From: an uncultured Verrucomicrobiota bacterium
GTDB lineage: Bacteria; Verrucomicrobiota; Kiritimatiellia; RFP12; UBA1067
Assembly (NCBI GenBank): GCA_946631535.1
Contig: CAMPAF010000002.1
Coordinates: 1-35,430 of the forward strand
Reading direction: 5' to 3'
Length of the DNA: 35,430 nt
The translations under genes and the position numbers were made by a program. The first letter of the stretch is position 1, and each line of letters opens with the position of its first letter. Below are positions 8,990-16,115 of the stretch, piece by piece. The notes under the pieces were generated by a model. That model saw only the letters and a program-made list of their open reading frames with translations. It was not told where the DNA came from and searched no databases.

Positions 8990-9919
8990 TTAACCATTAC
9001 TCAGATCCGTGTACGACACGCTCCAGAGGGATCCGTCGGTGGAATCGATGTTGGCGACGAATCCGATCTGCCCGGCGCGCAGCTGCGTGGCGCCCCACTG
9101 GAGAGGACCCGTCACGAGCGCCGCGTGCTTGAGCGTGACCGTGAGCCCGCCGGCGGAGCTGATCACCAGGTCGTTGGCCGATGCAAGCGACTTGCCACGC
9201 CCTTGCAAGACCGGCAGCGCCGCGAGTATCTGGCTCTCCGAAAGCCCCAGCGGGGTGCAGCTCGCGCGCACGGTGATCCCCGTGAGCGTGTAGTCGATCG
9301 TGCCCTGGCTGTCGGTCGTCACGGCCTCCGTCTGCATCTCCGGCGTCACCGTCCAGCCATCGAGCGTGTCCGGGATCGAAAGCGATCCATACGTGCCTTG
9401 GTAGTGGAAGCCGGAAAGGCCGTCGCGCGGCGGCTCGCCGTCCGCGTAGGTGGCGGCGGCGACGGTGTAGAACTTCGTGGTGGCGTCGTCCGGAAGCTTG
9501 CCGTTCGGGACGAGCGCCGTGAACTGCGCCTGCCCGAACGCCGTGGCGATGGGCGAAAGGCGGAGCTCCGGCAGCTGCGTCAATGCCGCCGCGTTGAACG
9601 TCACCTTCGTGCCGGCGCGCGAGGAGACGACGAGCGGCGCGTCCGTCGCGCCGAGGAGCGAGCGCCCGATATCCGGCGTCTGTGCGTAGTCCGGATACAG
9701 CACCGCGAGAAGCGCTTCCGAAAGGTTGCCGACCGGCGTGAGCGAGATGCGGCCGATCTGGTCCGTCTTGATGGTGTCGAGGGTGCCGCTGATGGAGCTG
9801 GGCACCTCCTGGGAGTTCGATTCGATCTCGGCGGTGATGCCGTCCTTGTCGAAGAGCTTCACGCCGCCGAAGGTGACCGTGCCCGGTCCGCGGATGATTG
9901 ACTGTCGTGTGGTTGCCAT
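8990..9919 (-). CDS. Major tail tube protein
   Basis: The product has 309 residues. It begins MATTRQSIIRGPGTVTFGG, the typical entry of phage tail tube proteins, followed by Asp/Gly turns and alternating Thr/Val/Ile strands. The C-terminal half contains another GTIDYTLTGITV beta block. The position before the tape-measure gene supports a tube function. No sheath gene adjoins it, so the tail is probably non-contractile. Shine-Dalgarno GAAAGGAAAA lies upstream of the ATG, with a junction element just before it. Confidence 0.7.
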   Translation of the reverse strand: MATTRQSIIRGPGTVTFGGVKLFDKDGITAEIESNSQEVPSSISGTLDTIKTDQIGRISLTPVGNLSEALLAVLYPDYAQTPDIGRSLLGATDAPLVVSSRAGTKVTFNAAALTQLPELRLSPIATAFGQAQFTALVPNGKLPDDATTKFYTVAAATYADGEPPRDGLSGFHYQGTYGSLSIPDTLDGWTVTPEMQTEAVTTDSQGTIDYTLTGITVRASCTPLGLSESQILAALPVLQGRGKSLASANDLVISSAGGLTVTLKHAALVTGPLQWGATQLRAGQIGFVANIDSTDGSLWSVSYTDLSNG

Positions 9920-9940
9920 GTGGTTTTCCTTTCTGGATTT

Positions 9941-9963
9941 TTAGGAGCAAGACTCTTAGGAGA
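9941..9963 (-). repeat. Junction element copy
   Basis: The core AGAGTCTTGCTCCTA on the minus strand lies between the stop at 9974 and the Shine-Dalgarno of the tube gene. Here a normal SD follows the element. Confidence 0.85.
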
Positions 9964-9973
9964 TGGTGGGTGG

Positions 9974-10417
9974 TTACAGGGTGGAATTGGAGACGCTGAA
10001 GATCACGTTGGTGGAGATCGTGCCGGGGCGGGGCTCGGAGACGGGCGCGATCTCGCTGAAGACGATGGGCGACTGGCCGGGCGGCTGCGAGAGATTGACG
10101 GCGTTCGCGATCGCGCGCGCGGCTGGCAGCAGCCTCGGGCCGTCGTCGCCGTGCGTCACGCCGCCGGCATTGATGAGCGGCATCTCGAAGATCTCCACCA
10201 CGAGATTGGTGTCGCCGACGATGGTCTTTGAGCTGTTGCTTCGCGCCTTGAAGCCGTTCCAGCCCACGAGCACCGCGAAGCGCGTCTTCGCAACGGCGAT
10301 TTCGAGATTCTTCACTACGTTGCCCTTGTGCACTTCGATCACGGGCACGCCATCCATCTCCGGCATGGCGCGGATCGTCGCGGCGGCGTGTTCGATTATG
10401 GCATTGATTTCTAGCAT
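9974..10417 (-). CDS. Head-tail completion / tail terminator-type protein
   Basis: The product has 147 residues of mixed alpha/beta sequence: an N-terminal helix (EINAIIEHAAATIRAM), then strands and a VVEIFEMP segment. Size, fold pattern and place between the HK97-gp10-type gene and the tube gene match Mu gp37-like or tail-terminator proteins. The ATG immediately follows a junction element with no Shine-Dalgarno. Assignment is by position and pattern only. Confidence 0.55.
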   Translation of the reverse strand: MLEINAIIEHAAATIRAMPEMDGVPVIEVHKGNVVKNLEIAVAKTRFAVLVGWNGFKARSNSSKTIVGDTNLVVEIFEMPLINAGGVTHGDDGPRLLPAARAIANAVNLSQPPGQSPIVFSEIAPVSEPRPGTISTNVIFSVSNSTL

Positions 10418-10441
10418 GGTAGTAGCAAGACTCTTAGGAGA
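10418..10441 (-). repeat. Junction element copy directly before ATG at 10417
   Basis: The core AGAGTCTTGCTACTACC is followed at once by ATG. The 19 bp between the upstream stop (10460) and the element are a GT-rich run, ACCACCCACC-like on the minus strand. Confidence 0.85.
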
Positions 10442-10459
10442 TTGTGGGTGGGTGGGTGG

Positions 10460-11038
10460 TTACGCTGCGCCTTTCGCGATCCTGTCGATGGTGCCGATGA
10501 TGGCGCGGCCGGCGGTGGTGGAAAGCTCCGCGTCGCTCGGGAGGAGGGTGCGATCCTGCGGCTGCTCCACGCGCTTCACCAGCACATAGAGGGGAATCGG
10601 CTCTTGATCCTTCTGCGCGCCCATGAGCACATTCTTGCCCTTCGGGCGGAAAAGGCTCCAGCCGAGCTGGCGCATGCGCGCGGCACGCTGTCCGTAGCTT
10701 TGGGCTGCAATCGGTATCGTGAGCGCCGAGGCGTTTTTAGGGGTGATTGTAAGGTTCTTAAACGCTCTGTTAAGGCCCGGTATCGGAATGATGACTTCGG
10801 CCTCGTTTTCTGTTGCGTGCGAAACGGTGAGGCGTGCGCCTTTTGTGAGATGGCCCGTGGGCGTTGCGCCGAGGCGCTCCGCCGCTGTGTGGTGCGCGGG
10901 CGCGATGCGCAGGATGTGCCGGCGCACGAGGTTCTCCATCTTGTCGGCGGCGGCGGCAAACATGCGCTTGCGGTTTTCGGCCGACATCATATCCTTCCAG
11001 CGGTGGAGGGCGGCGGGGACTACGATGTTGATTGTCAT
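10460..11038 (-). CDS. Phage virion morphogenesis / HK97 gp10-like protein
   Basis: The product has 192 residues. It starts MTINIVVPAALHRW, followed by a basic helical stretch with HH and R-rich segments, a glycine/threonine hairpin, and a C-terminal helix after LPSDAELST. The overall pattern and position resemble gpG/gp10-type proteins that join head and tail. The ATG overlaps the stop of the upstream gene by 4 bp. No catalytic residues are expected or seen. Confidence 0.55.
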   Translation of the reverse strand: MTINIVVPAALHRWKDMMSAENRKRMFAAAADKMENLVRRHILRIAPAHHTAAERLGATPTGHLTKGARLTVSHATENEAEVIIPIPGLNRAFKNLTITPKNASALTIPIAAQSYGQRAARMRQLGWSLFRPKGKNVLMGAQKDQEPIPLYVLVKRVEQPQDRTLLPSDAELSTTAGRAIIGTIDRIAKGAA

Positions 11039-11829
11039 GCCGTGAGCTCCACCTTGAAGTCTTCCACCGAGAAGCCGTAGCGCGCGGCGGCGTCCTGGTA
11101 ATCGATGCCGTCCGGAGCGAGTGAGACGGCAGAGAGCGCCGCCGGATCCGGGCTTTCCTCATCGGGCGCGATGAGGCCGAGCTGAATGCACTCTTCGCGA
11201 TCAACGCCGATCCAATCCATGCCGGAGGAATAGGCGAACGGCGGGTAGGGATTGCCGAGGGTGTCCGTGAAGCCGCCGACGCCGTTTCCGAGCGCCTGCC
11301 AGATGGGAGAAGATTTGAGGGCGATCATGCGGTCGCCGGTGATGCCGCGAAAGCTGGCCGCGCCGTCCCAGCCGACGGATTCCCCGGCGGCGTTCCAGCG
11401 CTCGCGCCAATCCGGACGAGGCACGCGGCGCGGCTCAAAGCGGATAAGCTCCCAAGCCGGAGTGAAGTACACCGTGTCCGGAGTCTGGGACTGGAGGCGC
11501 GCCACGCTCGCGGCCATTTGCGTCTGCGTGTCGAGGATGAGCTGAAGGCGGCGCTCAGATGCCGGATTGGTGAGCGCGCCGTCTTCCGCCGTGTGGCCCA
11601 TCTGCTCCAGGAGAGAGCCGAGGTCGGCGCGCGCCGTTCCCTGGTTGATCTCACCCGCGAGCAGCTGCGTGCACACTTCCCGGAGGCGCTTCAGGTAGTG
11701 CGCCGCTTCCATGCGCGCGGAGAAGATGCTGCGCTGGAGGATATCCGTGGCGATCTGCTCGCGGATCTCCTCGCTGCCGAGGCTGGTCGGCAGCAGATCT
11801 TTCACGGCTATGACGTCGGCGGGTTTCAT
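11035..11829 (-). CDS. Minor head / head morphogenesis-type protein
   Basis: The product has 264 residues. An N-terminal helical half with several Arg/Glu-rich coiled-coil stretches is followed by a compact segment PYPPFAYSSGMDWIGVDREE (about 196-215). The NPYPPF...GMDW pattern is seen in some phage minor head proteins. The ATG is preceded by an A/T-rich stretch and a 9-bp tandem array with no strong Shine-Dalgarno. The family is not certain. Location between capsid and connector genes supports a structural role. Confidence 0.5.
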   Translation of the reverse strand: MKPADVIAVKDLLPTSLGSEEIREQIATDILQRSIFSARMEAAHYLKRLREVCTQLLAGEINQGTARADLGSLLEQMGHTAEDGALTNPASERRLQLILDTQTQMAASVARLQSQTPDTVYFTPAWELIRFEPRRVPRPDWRERWNAAGESVGWDGAASFRGITGDRMIALKSSPIWQALGNGVGGFTDTLGNPYPPFAYSSGMDWIGVDREECIQLGLIAPDEESPDPAALSAVSLAPDGIDYQDAAARYGFSVEDFKVELTA

Positions 11830-11841
11830 TATTATTAAACC

Positions 11842-11866
11842 ATGTAGAACGTGTAGAACGTGTAGA
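11842..11866. repeat. 9-bp tandem array (GTGTAGAAC family)
   Basis: Nearly three copies of a GTGTAGAAC-type unit lie in the 51-bp gap between the minor head gene and the gp36-like gene. The same family occurs upstream of two early genes at 24506 and 24728. Confidence 0.85.
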
Positions 11867-11880
11867 TTTTTGGAGGCTTC

Positions 11881-12321
11881 TTAGTAGCCATTCAGGCCGT
11901 GGGGTGTAATGCGATTGGGGGCGACGCTCACGAGCTGAGCGGCGTGGCGGCCGACATTGTCGGCATCCGTCTCGCCGTCGCTCTCCACCTCGAACTCGCC
12001 GCGCTCAAGGCGCTTCAGGAGATCTTCCGCCTCCTCGCGCGCCTTGCGGCGGTCTTCATTGATTGTGATATCGAGGCGCTTTAGAACATCGAAGGCCGCG
12101 TAGTCCATCGCCTTGGAGATCACCGACTCCGGGATGGCGTAGGGGATGCGGCTCATGCGCGCGCGCCCGCCCGTGCGAATGGCCGCCCGGAACATGGCCG
12201 CCGTGCGGTTGAGGAGAAGCTCGATCGGCTCAGCCTCGCCCGTGAAGCTGGTGCGGTACGCTTCGATCTCCTGATCGCTCAGCGTCGCCGCCAAATCATC
12301 GGATGTTGCAACTCGCCACAT
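11881..12321 (-). CDS. Small head-tail connector-position protein
   Basis: The product has 146 residues and starts MWRVATSDDLAATLSD, in the manner of gp36/DUF1320-like connectors. A helical middle follows, then a charged segment EEAEDLLKRLERGEFEVE. The C-terminus is short and ends HGLNGY. It lies after the exported repeat protein and before the minor head gene. Assignment is by size, first residues and position, without a distinctive motif. Confidence 0.5.
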   Translation of the reverse strand: MWRVATSDDLAATLSDQEIEAYRTSFTGEAEPIELLLNRTAAMFRAAIRTGGRARMSRIPYAIPESVISKAMDYAAFDVLKRLDITINEDRRKAREEAEDLLKRLERGEFEVESDGETDADNVGRHAAQLVSVAPNRITPHGLNGY

Positions 12322-12330
12322 GTTTCTTCC

Positions 12331-12372
12331 TGGTTGAAAAGTTGAAAGGTTGAAAAGTTGAAACGTTGAGAA
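12331..12372. repeat. 8-bp tandem array (GTTGAAAR family)
   Basis: Imperfect GTTGAAAA/GTTGAAAG units fill the gap before the connector gene. TGA recurs every 8 bp on the plus strand. Confidence 0.9.
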
Positions 12373-12375
12373 ACT

Positions 12376-12993
12376 TTACCTGAAGATCAGAGTAACGGGA
12401 TCGCCGATGAGAAGCAGGCGAGCGGGGGAGACGAGCCAGCGGCTGATGGCGTTGGTCTCGGCGTATCCGCCTTCGGCGGTGAGGGAGAAAAGCTCGTTCG
12501 TGATGGGCTTGTAGCCGGTCACGTCGGTGAGCCGGTTGGTGAGCGTGGAGACCGTCGGCCTGTTGACCATCACCGGCCATCTGTTGGTCCACACGGTCCA
12601 GTAGTTGGTCGCGATGTACAGATAGTTGGTCGCCACGATGCCGACGTTGGTGGTGACGGTGTAGAGATCCGTCACCTGGTCGGTGGGATTGGTCGCGAGC
12701 GTGTAGAGGCCCGTCACATCGAGCGTGGCGTTCGTGCCGATGACCACATTCGTGGATAGCACGTAGTGGTCGTTTGTGACGACGGTCACGCTCTCGACCG
12801 TGCCGAACTCCGGCAGCTCGTACACCGCCGCCACCTGGGCGGTGGCGGTGGCGTTTGTGGAGACGAGCACGGCAGCGTCGAGACGCACACCGTCCGCGAC
12901 ATCCGGGGCGGAGAGCCCCGGGGAGAGGCGGAGAGTCGCGGCTGTCGCCGCGACAGCGAACAGGTAACAGGTTACAGTGAATAGTTTCTTCAT
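12376..12993 (-). CDS. Exported Thr-Asn repeat protein between capsid and connector
   Basis: The product has 205 residues. The start was chosen at 12993 because a Shine-Dalgarno (GAAAGG) and a clean Sec signal (KKLFTVTCYLFAVAATAA) follow. The mature part contains a repeated Thr-Asn motif roughly every 7-10 residues over about 75-155, for example VVTNDHY, ATNYLYIATNYW and WTVWTN. Such short-period beta repeats suggest a fibre or beta-solenoid-like surface protein. An exported protein inside the head module is unexpected. It could be a lysogenic cargo gene placed after the capsid gene. No family is recognised. Confidence 0.6.
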   Translation of the reverse strand: MKKLFTVTCYLFAVAATAATLRLSPGLSAPDVADGVRLDAAVLVSTNATATAQVAAVYELPEFGTVESVTVVTNDHYVLSTNVVIGTNATLDVTGLYTLATNPTDQVTDLYTVTTNVGIVATNYLYIATNYWTVWTNRWPVMVNRPTVSTLTNRLTDVTGYKPITNELFSLTAEGGYAETNAISRWLVSPARLLLIGDPVTLIFR

Positions 12994-13016
12994 TGCCGTG
13001 CCCTTTCTCTTAGAGA

Positions 13017-13090
13017 GGTTGAAAAGTTGAAAGGTTAAAAGGTTGAACGGTTGTGAACTTTTCAACTTTTCAACATTCAACTTTTCAACC
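13017..13090. repeat. Inverted pair of GTTGAAA-type arrays
   Basis: A forward GTTGAAAAG array is followed after about 10 bp by its inverted form CTTTTCAAC, which could form a long hairpin. It fills most of the 104-bp gap between the capsid gene stop and the exported repeat protein. Confidence 0.88.
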
Positions 13091-13097
13091 GGTTTCC

Positions 13098-14099
13098 TTA
13101 GCCCGCCGTGACGGTGAGCTTGCGGATGCCGAGCGAGGAGGTGATCGCGATCAGCGAGCAGTGCGAGACCGTGATGTACACGAGGTGGCTCGTCTTGTCG
13201 TTGATCCACACAGCCCAGTCCTGGCCGCCGATGTCGGGCGAGACGAAGCGCTTGATGTTCGACGGGTCGGCGACGGAAGCGCCGTCCTGCGCGTTGAACG
13301 CCAGCGCGACGTTCGTGCCGAGGATCGGGTTCTTCGCCGTGGCGACGCCGTTGCCGTAGCGCTCGCGCGAGACGTACACGCGGTCGATCGCCAGCCAGTC
13401 GGCGAGCGCCTGCGGCGTCATGCCGTAGCCCGCGAACGCCGAGGCGGTGTTCTTGCCGCCGTAGGCGAGGTTGCGGGTCTGCCAGACGTTGGCCGGCATC
13501 ACGATGCGGTTCGGGTCGAGGCCGGCGGAATCGCCGCCCGCGAGAACGAGCTTCGCGAGGTCCATGTCAGGCTGCGTGCCGCTGTTGCCGCCCCACGTGA
13601 CGGCGGTGTTCGTTGCCGCCGCGTTGAGCGCCTTGACGGCGCGGAGAATCTCGGCGCGCATGAGGATGCGCTTGAGCCACGCGACCTTCTTGTTGATGAG
13701 CTGCGGATCCGCGTTGAGCATCCGGCGGTCGACGACCGTGGTGAGGCCCTTCGAGATCGTGGCGCCCGTCTCCTTCGTGCCGTGCGCGGTGATGAGCTTG
13801 AACTCGCCCTCAAGCGCGCGCTCGTCGCTGCCGTCCTCGATGGCGGCGAAGGCTGCGGCGTTGTTGTCCACGAAGTACTGGAACATGTCGGCGACGCGCA
13901 CCTGCGGTGCGACGGTCTCCAGCAGCTCTTCCAGCCGGTTGTCTTCGCTGCGCCAGCCGACGGCGTAGGAGGTGAGCGGCTCCGAGAAGAACGTGTCGTT
14001 CATCAGCTCGGAGTTGGCCATCGCCACCTGACCGGGGGCGATGTCCGTGCGCGCGGGCATGATGCCGAGGGGCGCGAGGTTGTACTTGATCTTATTCAT
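13098..14099 (-). CDS. Major capsid protein
   Basis: The product has 333 residues. N-terminal residues read as an arm with GIMPARTDIAPGQVA, followed by a long helix-rich E-loop/P-domain region (EDNRLEELLETVAPQVRV) and beta-rich A-domain segments. RIVMPANVWQTRNL and RFVSPDIGGQDWAVWI are typical of Mu gpT/phage capsid E-type proteins. It follows scaffold and decoration genes in the expected order. The ATG has Shine-Dalgarno AAAGGTA, preceded by a junction element. The call rests on position, length and sequence pattern. Confidence 0.8.
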   Translation of the reverse strand: MNKIKYNLAPLGIMPARTDIAPGQVAMANSELMNDTFFSEPLTSYAVGWRSEDNRLEELLETVAPQVRVADMFQYFVDNNAAAFAAIEDGSDERALEGEFKLITAHGTKETGATISKGLTTVVDRRMLNADPQLINKKVAWLKRILMRAEILRAVKALNAAATNTAVTWGGNSGTQPDMDLAKLVLAGGDSAGLDPNRIVMPANVWQTRNLAYGGKNTASAFAGYGMTPQALADWLAIDRVYVSRERYGNGVATAKNPILGTNVALAFNAQDGASVADPSNIKRFVSPDIGGQDWAVWINDKTSHLVYITVSHCSLIAITSSLGIRKLTVTAG

Positions 14100-14122
14100 T
14101 GTGATTTTACCTTTCAGTGGGT

Positions 14123-14146
14123 GGTAGGAGCAAGACTCTTAGGAGA
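14123..14146 (-). repeat. Junction element copy upstream of the capsid gene
   Basis: A full-length copy lies between the decoration-gene start region and the capsid Shine-Dalgarno. The core is AGAGTCTTGCTCCTACC. Confidence 0.85.
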
Positions 14147-14165
14147 GAGCCTTGCGCCGGACAAT

Positions 14166-14546
14166 TTAGCCGATGGAGATCGGCAGACGGTGCGCGAGCT
14201 CGATGAGATCGCCCGAGGCGGAGGCCGCATTGAGCGCCACGCCGATGGAGAGGCCGCTATCGACGGACGTGCCGGTGGGCGAGACGTTCGCGCCGACCGC
14301 GACAGCGCCGCCGGCCTTCACGAGCGTGGTGCCCGGATAGCTGCCGAGAATGCCGACCGCGACCTGGTCGCCAGCGGCGCACTCGGTTTCCGTGACGCCG
14401 ATCGCGGCGTCCGTGTTGGCCGTGCAGGGCGTGATCGTTGGAGCGCCGTTGGCGTCCGTCTCGACCGTGAACTTGACGATGGCGCCCTTGTCGCAGGCCG
14501 CCGCCGCCGTGAATGTGAGGATCCCGTGGGGATGCTTTCCGTTCAT
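14166..14546 (-). CDS. Capsid decoration / DUF2190-type protein
   Basis: The product has 126 residues, nearly all beta strand and glycine/alanine turns: ITFTAAA-type entry, a GVTETECAAGDQVAVG segment, KAGGAVAVGANV and a final LIELAHRLPISIG. This is the layout of DUF2190/head-decoration proteins beside capsid genes. Shine-Dalgarno GAAAGGAAAA precedes the ATG. It lies between scaffold and major capsid genes, as in many phages. Confidence 0.75.
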   Translation of the reverse strand: MNGKHPHGILTFTAAAACDKGAIVKFTVETDANGAPTITPCTANTDAAIGVTETECAAGDQVAVGILGSYPGTTLVKAGGAVAVGANVSPTGTSVDSGLSIGVALNAASASGDLIELAHRLPISIG

Positions 14547-14573
14547 GTGTGGTTTTCCTTTCAGTTGGTTGGT

Positions 14574-14597
14574 GGTAGGAGCAAGACTCTTAGGAGA
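14574..14597 (-). repeat. Junction element copy after the scaffold gene
   Basis: A full-length copy begins about 19 bp after the scaffold stop, and a normal SD for the decoration gene follows it. Confidence 0.85.
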
Positions 14598-14615
14598 GTG
14601 CTTTGCGCGATTCGA

Positions 14616-15161
14616 TTACTTTCCGAAGAGAACGGGATCGCGCTTCTCGGCGCGTGCCCAGGCTTCATCATAGGGAACCTTCTCCTTGCCCATGATCTCA
14701 TTGACCATGGCAAGCCGCTTCTCGTGGTCGCTGCCTTCGCCGCACGAGTTGACGAGGCCCTTGGCCCTGTCGGTCGTGGAGAGCGGCTTTTCGTTGGCGA
14801 GCGCGGTGTAGGCGGCGTCGCCCTCGTTGACGAGGCGCGCCTTCCACGTCTCGCGCGCGGTCTCGCCGATGCGCTTTTCGGCGACGGCGCGGTCGAGCGC
14901 CATGTCGGCGCGCAGCGCCTTTTCGTTGGCGAGCGCGGCCTTGACGGCCTCGTGCGCCTTCTTTTCGTTCTCGAGCTCGACCTCAACTTTCTCCTTGTCG
15001 TCCTTCGCCGATTTCGCATCGGCCTCGGACGATTCGGCGCGGGCGCGCTCTGCGGCCAGGTCGTCGATCGCCTGGGCGCCGGCCTTCATCGCGGTGCGCA
15101 CATCCTCTTCGGAGGCGTCGTCCGCAAGGCCAAAGATCTTGATGATCTCTTTGATGTCCAT
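14616..15161 (-). CDS. Head scaffold protein
   Basis: The product has 181 residues and is almost wholly charged alpha helix. Its central region (about 40-95) is a predicted coiled coil rich in Glu/Lys/Ala, and a C-terminal basic/Asp segment ends DPVLFGK. This composition and the place between protease and decoration genes are typical of capsid scaffolds of the Mu I/Z type. Shine-Dalgarno AAAGGAAA precedes the ATG. Confidence 0.7.
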   Translation of the reverse strand: MDIKEIIKIFGLADDASEEDVRTAMKAGAQAIDDLAAERARAESSEADAKSAKDDKEKVEVELENEKKAHEAVKAALANEKALRADMALDRAVAEKRIGETARETWKARLVNEGDAAYTALANEKPLSTTDRAKGLVNSCGEGSDHEKRLAMVNEIMGKEKVPYDEAWARAEKRDPVLFGK

Positions 15162-15206
15162 GTTTGTTGTTTCCTTTGTTTGTGCCCTTGCGGGCGGTTG
15201 GTGAGA

Positions 15207-16091
15207 TTAGAATGTGTAGGCGCGACTGCCGCTGTCGTATTTGAGCCCGGAGCGGATTGCTCTCGCGTGTATTGCGGCTATCTCGTTCAAGCCCGACTTG
15301 AGCGTGTCGCTGTTGTACTTTCCAGACTCTGCCTTGAAGACACGCGCCTCAGCGATTCGATTGCGCATGCGCGTCCTGGCATTTGTCAGGCTGTCGTTTG
15401 TGTCCGCCACAAATCTTGTGCGCTTGCCGCCGGACAGCTTAGAGCCGCCGCCAGAGCCTCCTCCGCCGCCAGTCGAGGAGAACTTACCGTCATTCGCGCG
15501 CGGGTGCTTCGATTCGTCGAAGTTCGCCTCGTTCGCGAGGCGGTCGTGCTTCGCGGCCAGTTCGATGATGGTAGGAGCAAGACGCTTAGGAGAGCTTGGA
15601 GACGAGGGCTGCGGGTTGAGGGTTTCGTTGGCGAGGCGAAATTCGGGGATGTTGGGATTGTTGACGAGGCCGATCGAAGAGATCTCCGAGACAATATATG
15701 TGACGCCATCGCGCTCCACCTCGTTCGCGAACCAGTACGGCGAGAACCACTTGAAGCCCTTGCCGGGGTCGCGGTCCCATTCCACCGTGAGGGCGAGGCC
15801 CTCCTTGCCGCTTTCGTTGGCCAGCTCGATCTTCGTCACCCAGCCGAGCGCGCCCTTGTCGGGATAGCGGGCCGCGAGCTGCGGCACGTCCGGATGGCCG
15901 GCATAGACGGGGATGCCGGGATCGCCGCGCGCGACGCGGGCGTTGAGCTCGTTCGCGATGCGCTCGCCGTGCGCGCGGTCGAGGCGCTGCCGGCGCGTGG
16001 CGTCGTATTTCCATTCGCCGAAGGGAATGAAGATCGGCTTGCCGGTATCGGCCAGCGGGTGGGCGGTGTTGTAGAGCTTTAGTTCTTTCAT
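15207..16091 (-). CDS. Mu gpI-like head maturation protease with C-terminal extension
   Basis: The product has 294 residues. The N-terminal half resembles phage I-like proteases: GIPVYAGHPDVPQ near residue 60, DPGKGFKWFSPYWF near 108, and SEISSIGLVNNPNI near 136. The His of GHPD and the Ser of SSIGLV are plausible catalytic residues. At about residue 167 the junction element is translated in frame as SPKRLAPTI. A second region then follows with FDESKHPRANDGKF, a Gly/Ser linker and a basic helical tail. The element may mark a fused gene boundary. The ATG follows another element with no Shine-Dalgarno. Confidence 0.75.
   Translation of the reverse strand: MKELKLYNTAHPLADTGKPIFIPFGEWKYDATRRQRLDRAHGERIANELNARVARGDPGIPVYAGHPDVPQLAARYPDKGALGWVTKIELANESGKEGLALTVEWDRDPGKGFKWFSPYWFANEVERDGVTYIVSEISSIGLVNNPNIPEFRLANETLNPQPSSPSSPKRLAPTIIELAAKHDRLANEANFDESKHPRANDGKFSSTGGGGGSGGGSKLSGGKRTRFVADTNDSLTNARTRMRNRIAEARVFKAESGKYNSDTLKSGLNEIAAIHARAIRSGLKYDSGSRAYTF
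15570..15593 (-). repeat. Junction element copy inside the protease CDS
   Basis: Here the core is AGCGTCTTGCTCCTACC, followed by ATC instead of ATG. It is read as K-R-L-A-P-T-I, the same frame as the tail-fibre copies. Confidence 0.85.
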
Positions 16092-16115
16092 GGTAGGAGC
16101 AAGACTCTTAGGAGA
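16092..16115 (-). repeat. Junction element supplying portal stop and abutting protease ATG
   Basis: The TAA in the element is the stop codon of the portal gene (...QIS stop), and the element ends ACC directly before the protease ATG. No Shine-Dalgarno is present. Confidence 0.88.

Noticed and set aside
13053..16082. 1009-residue plus-strand frame across the capsid-protease region
   Set aside because: It is antisense to four well-supported structural genes, is Arg-rich and lacks any fold pattern. It is a shadow of GC-rich codons.
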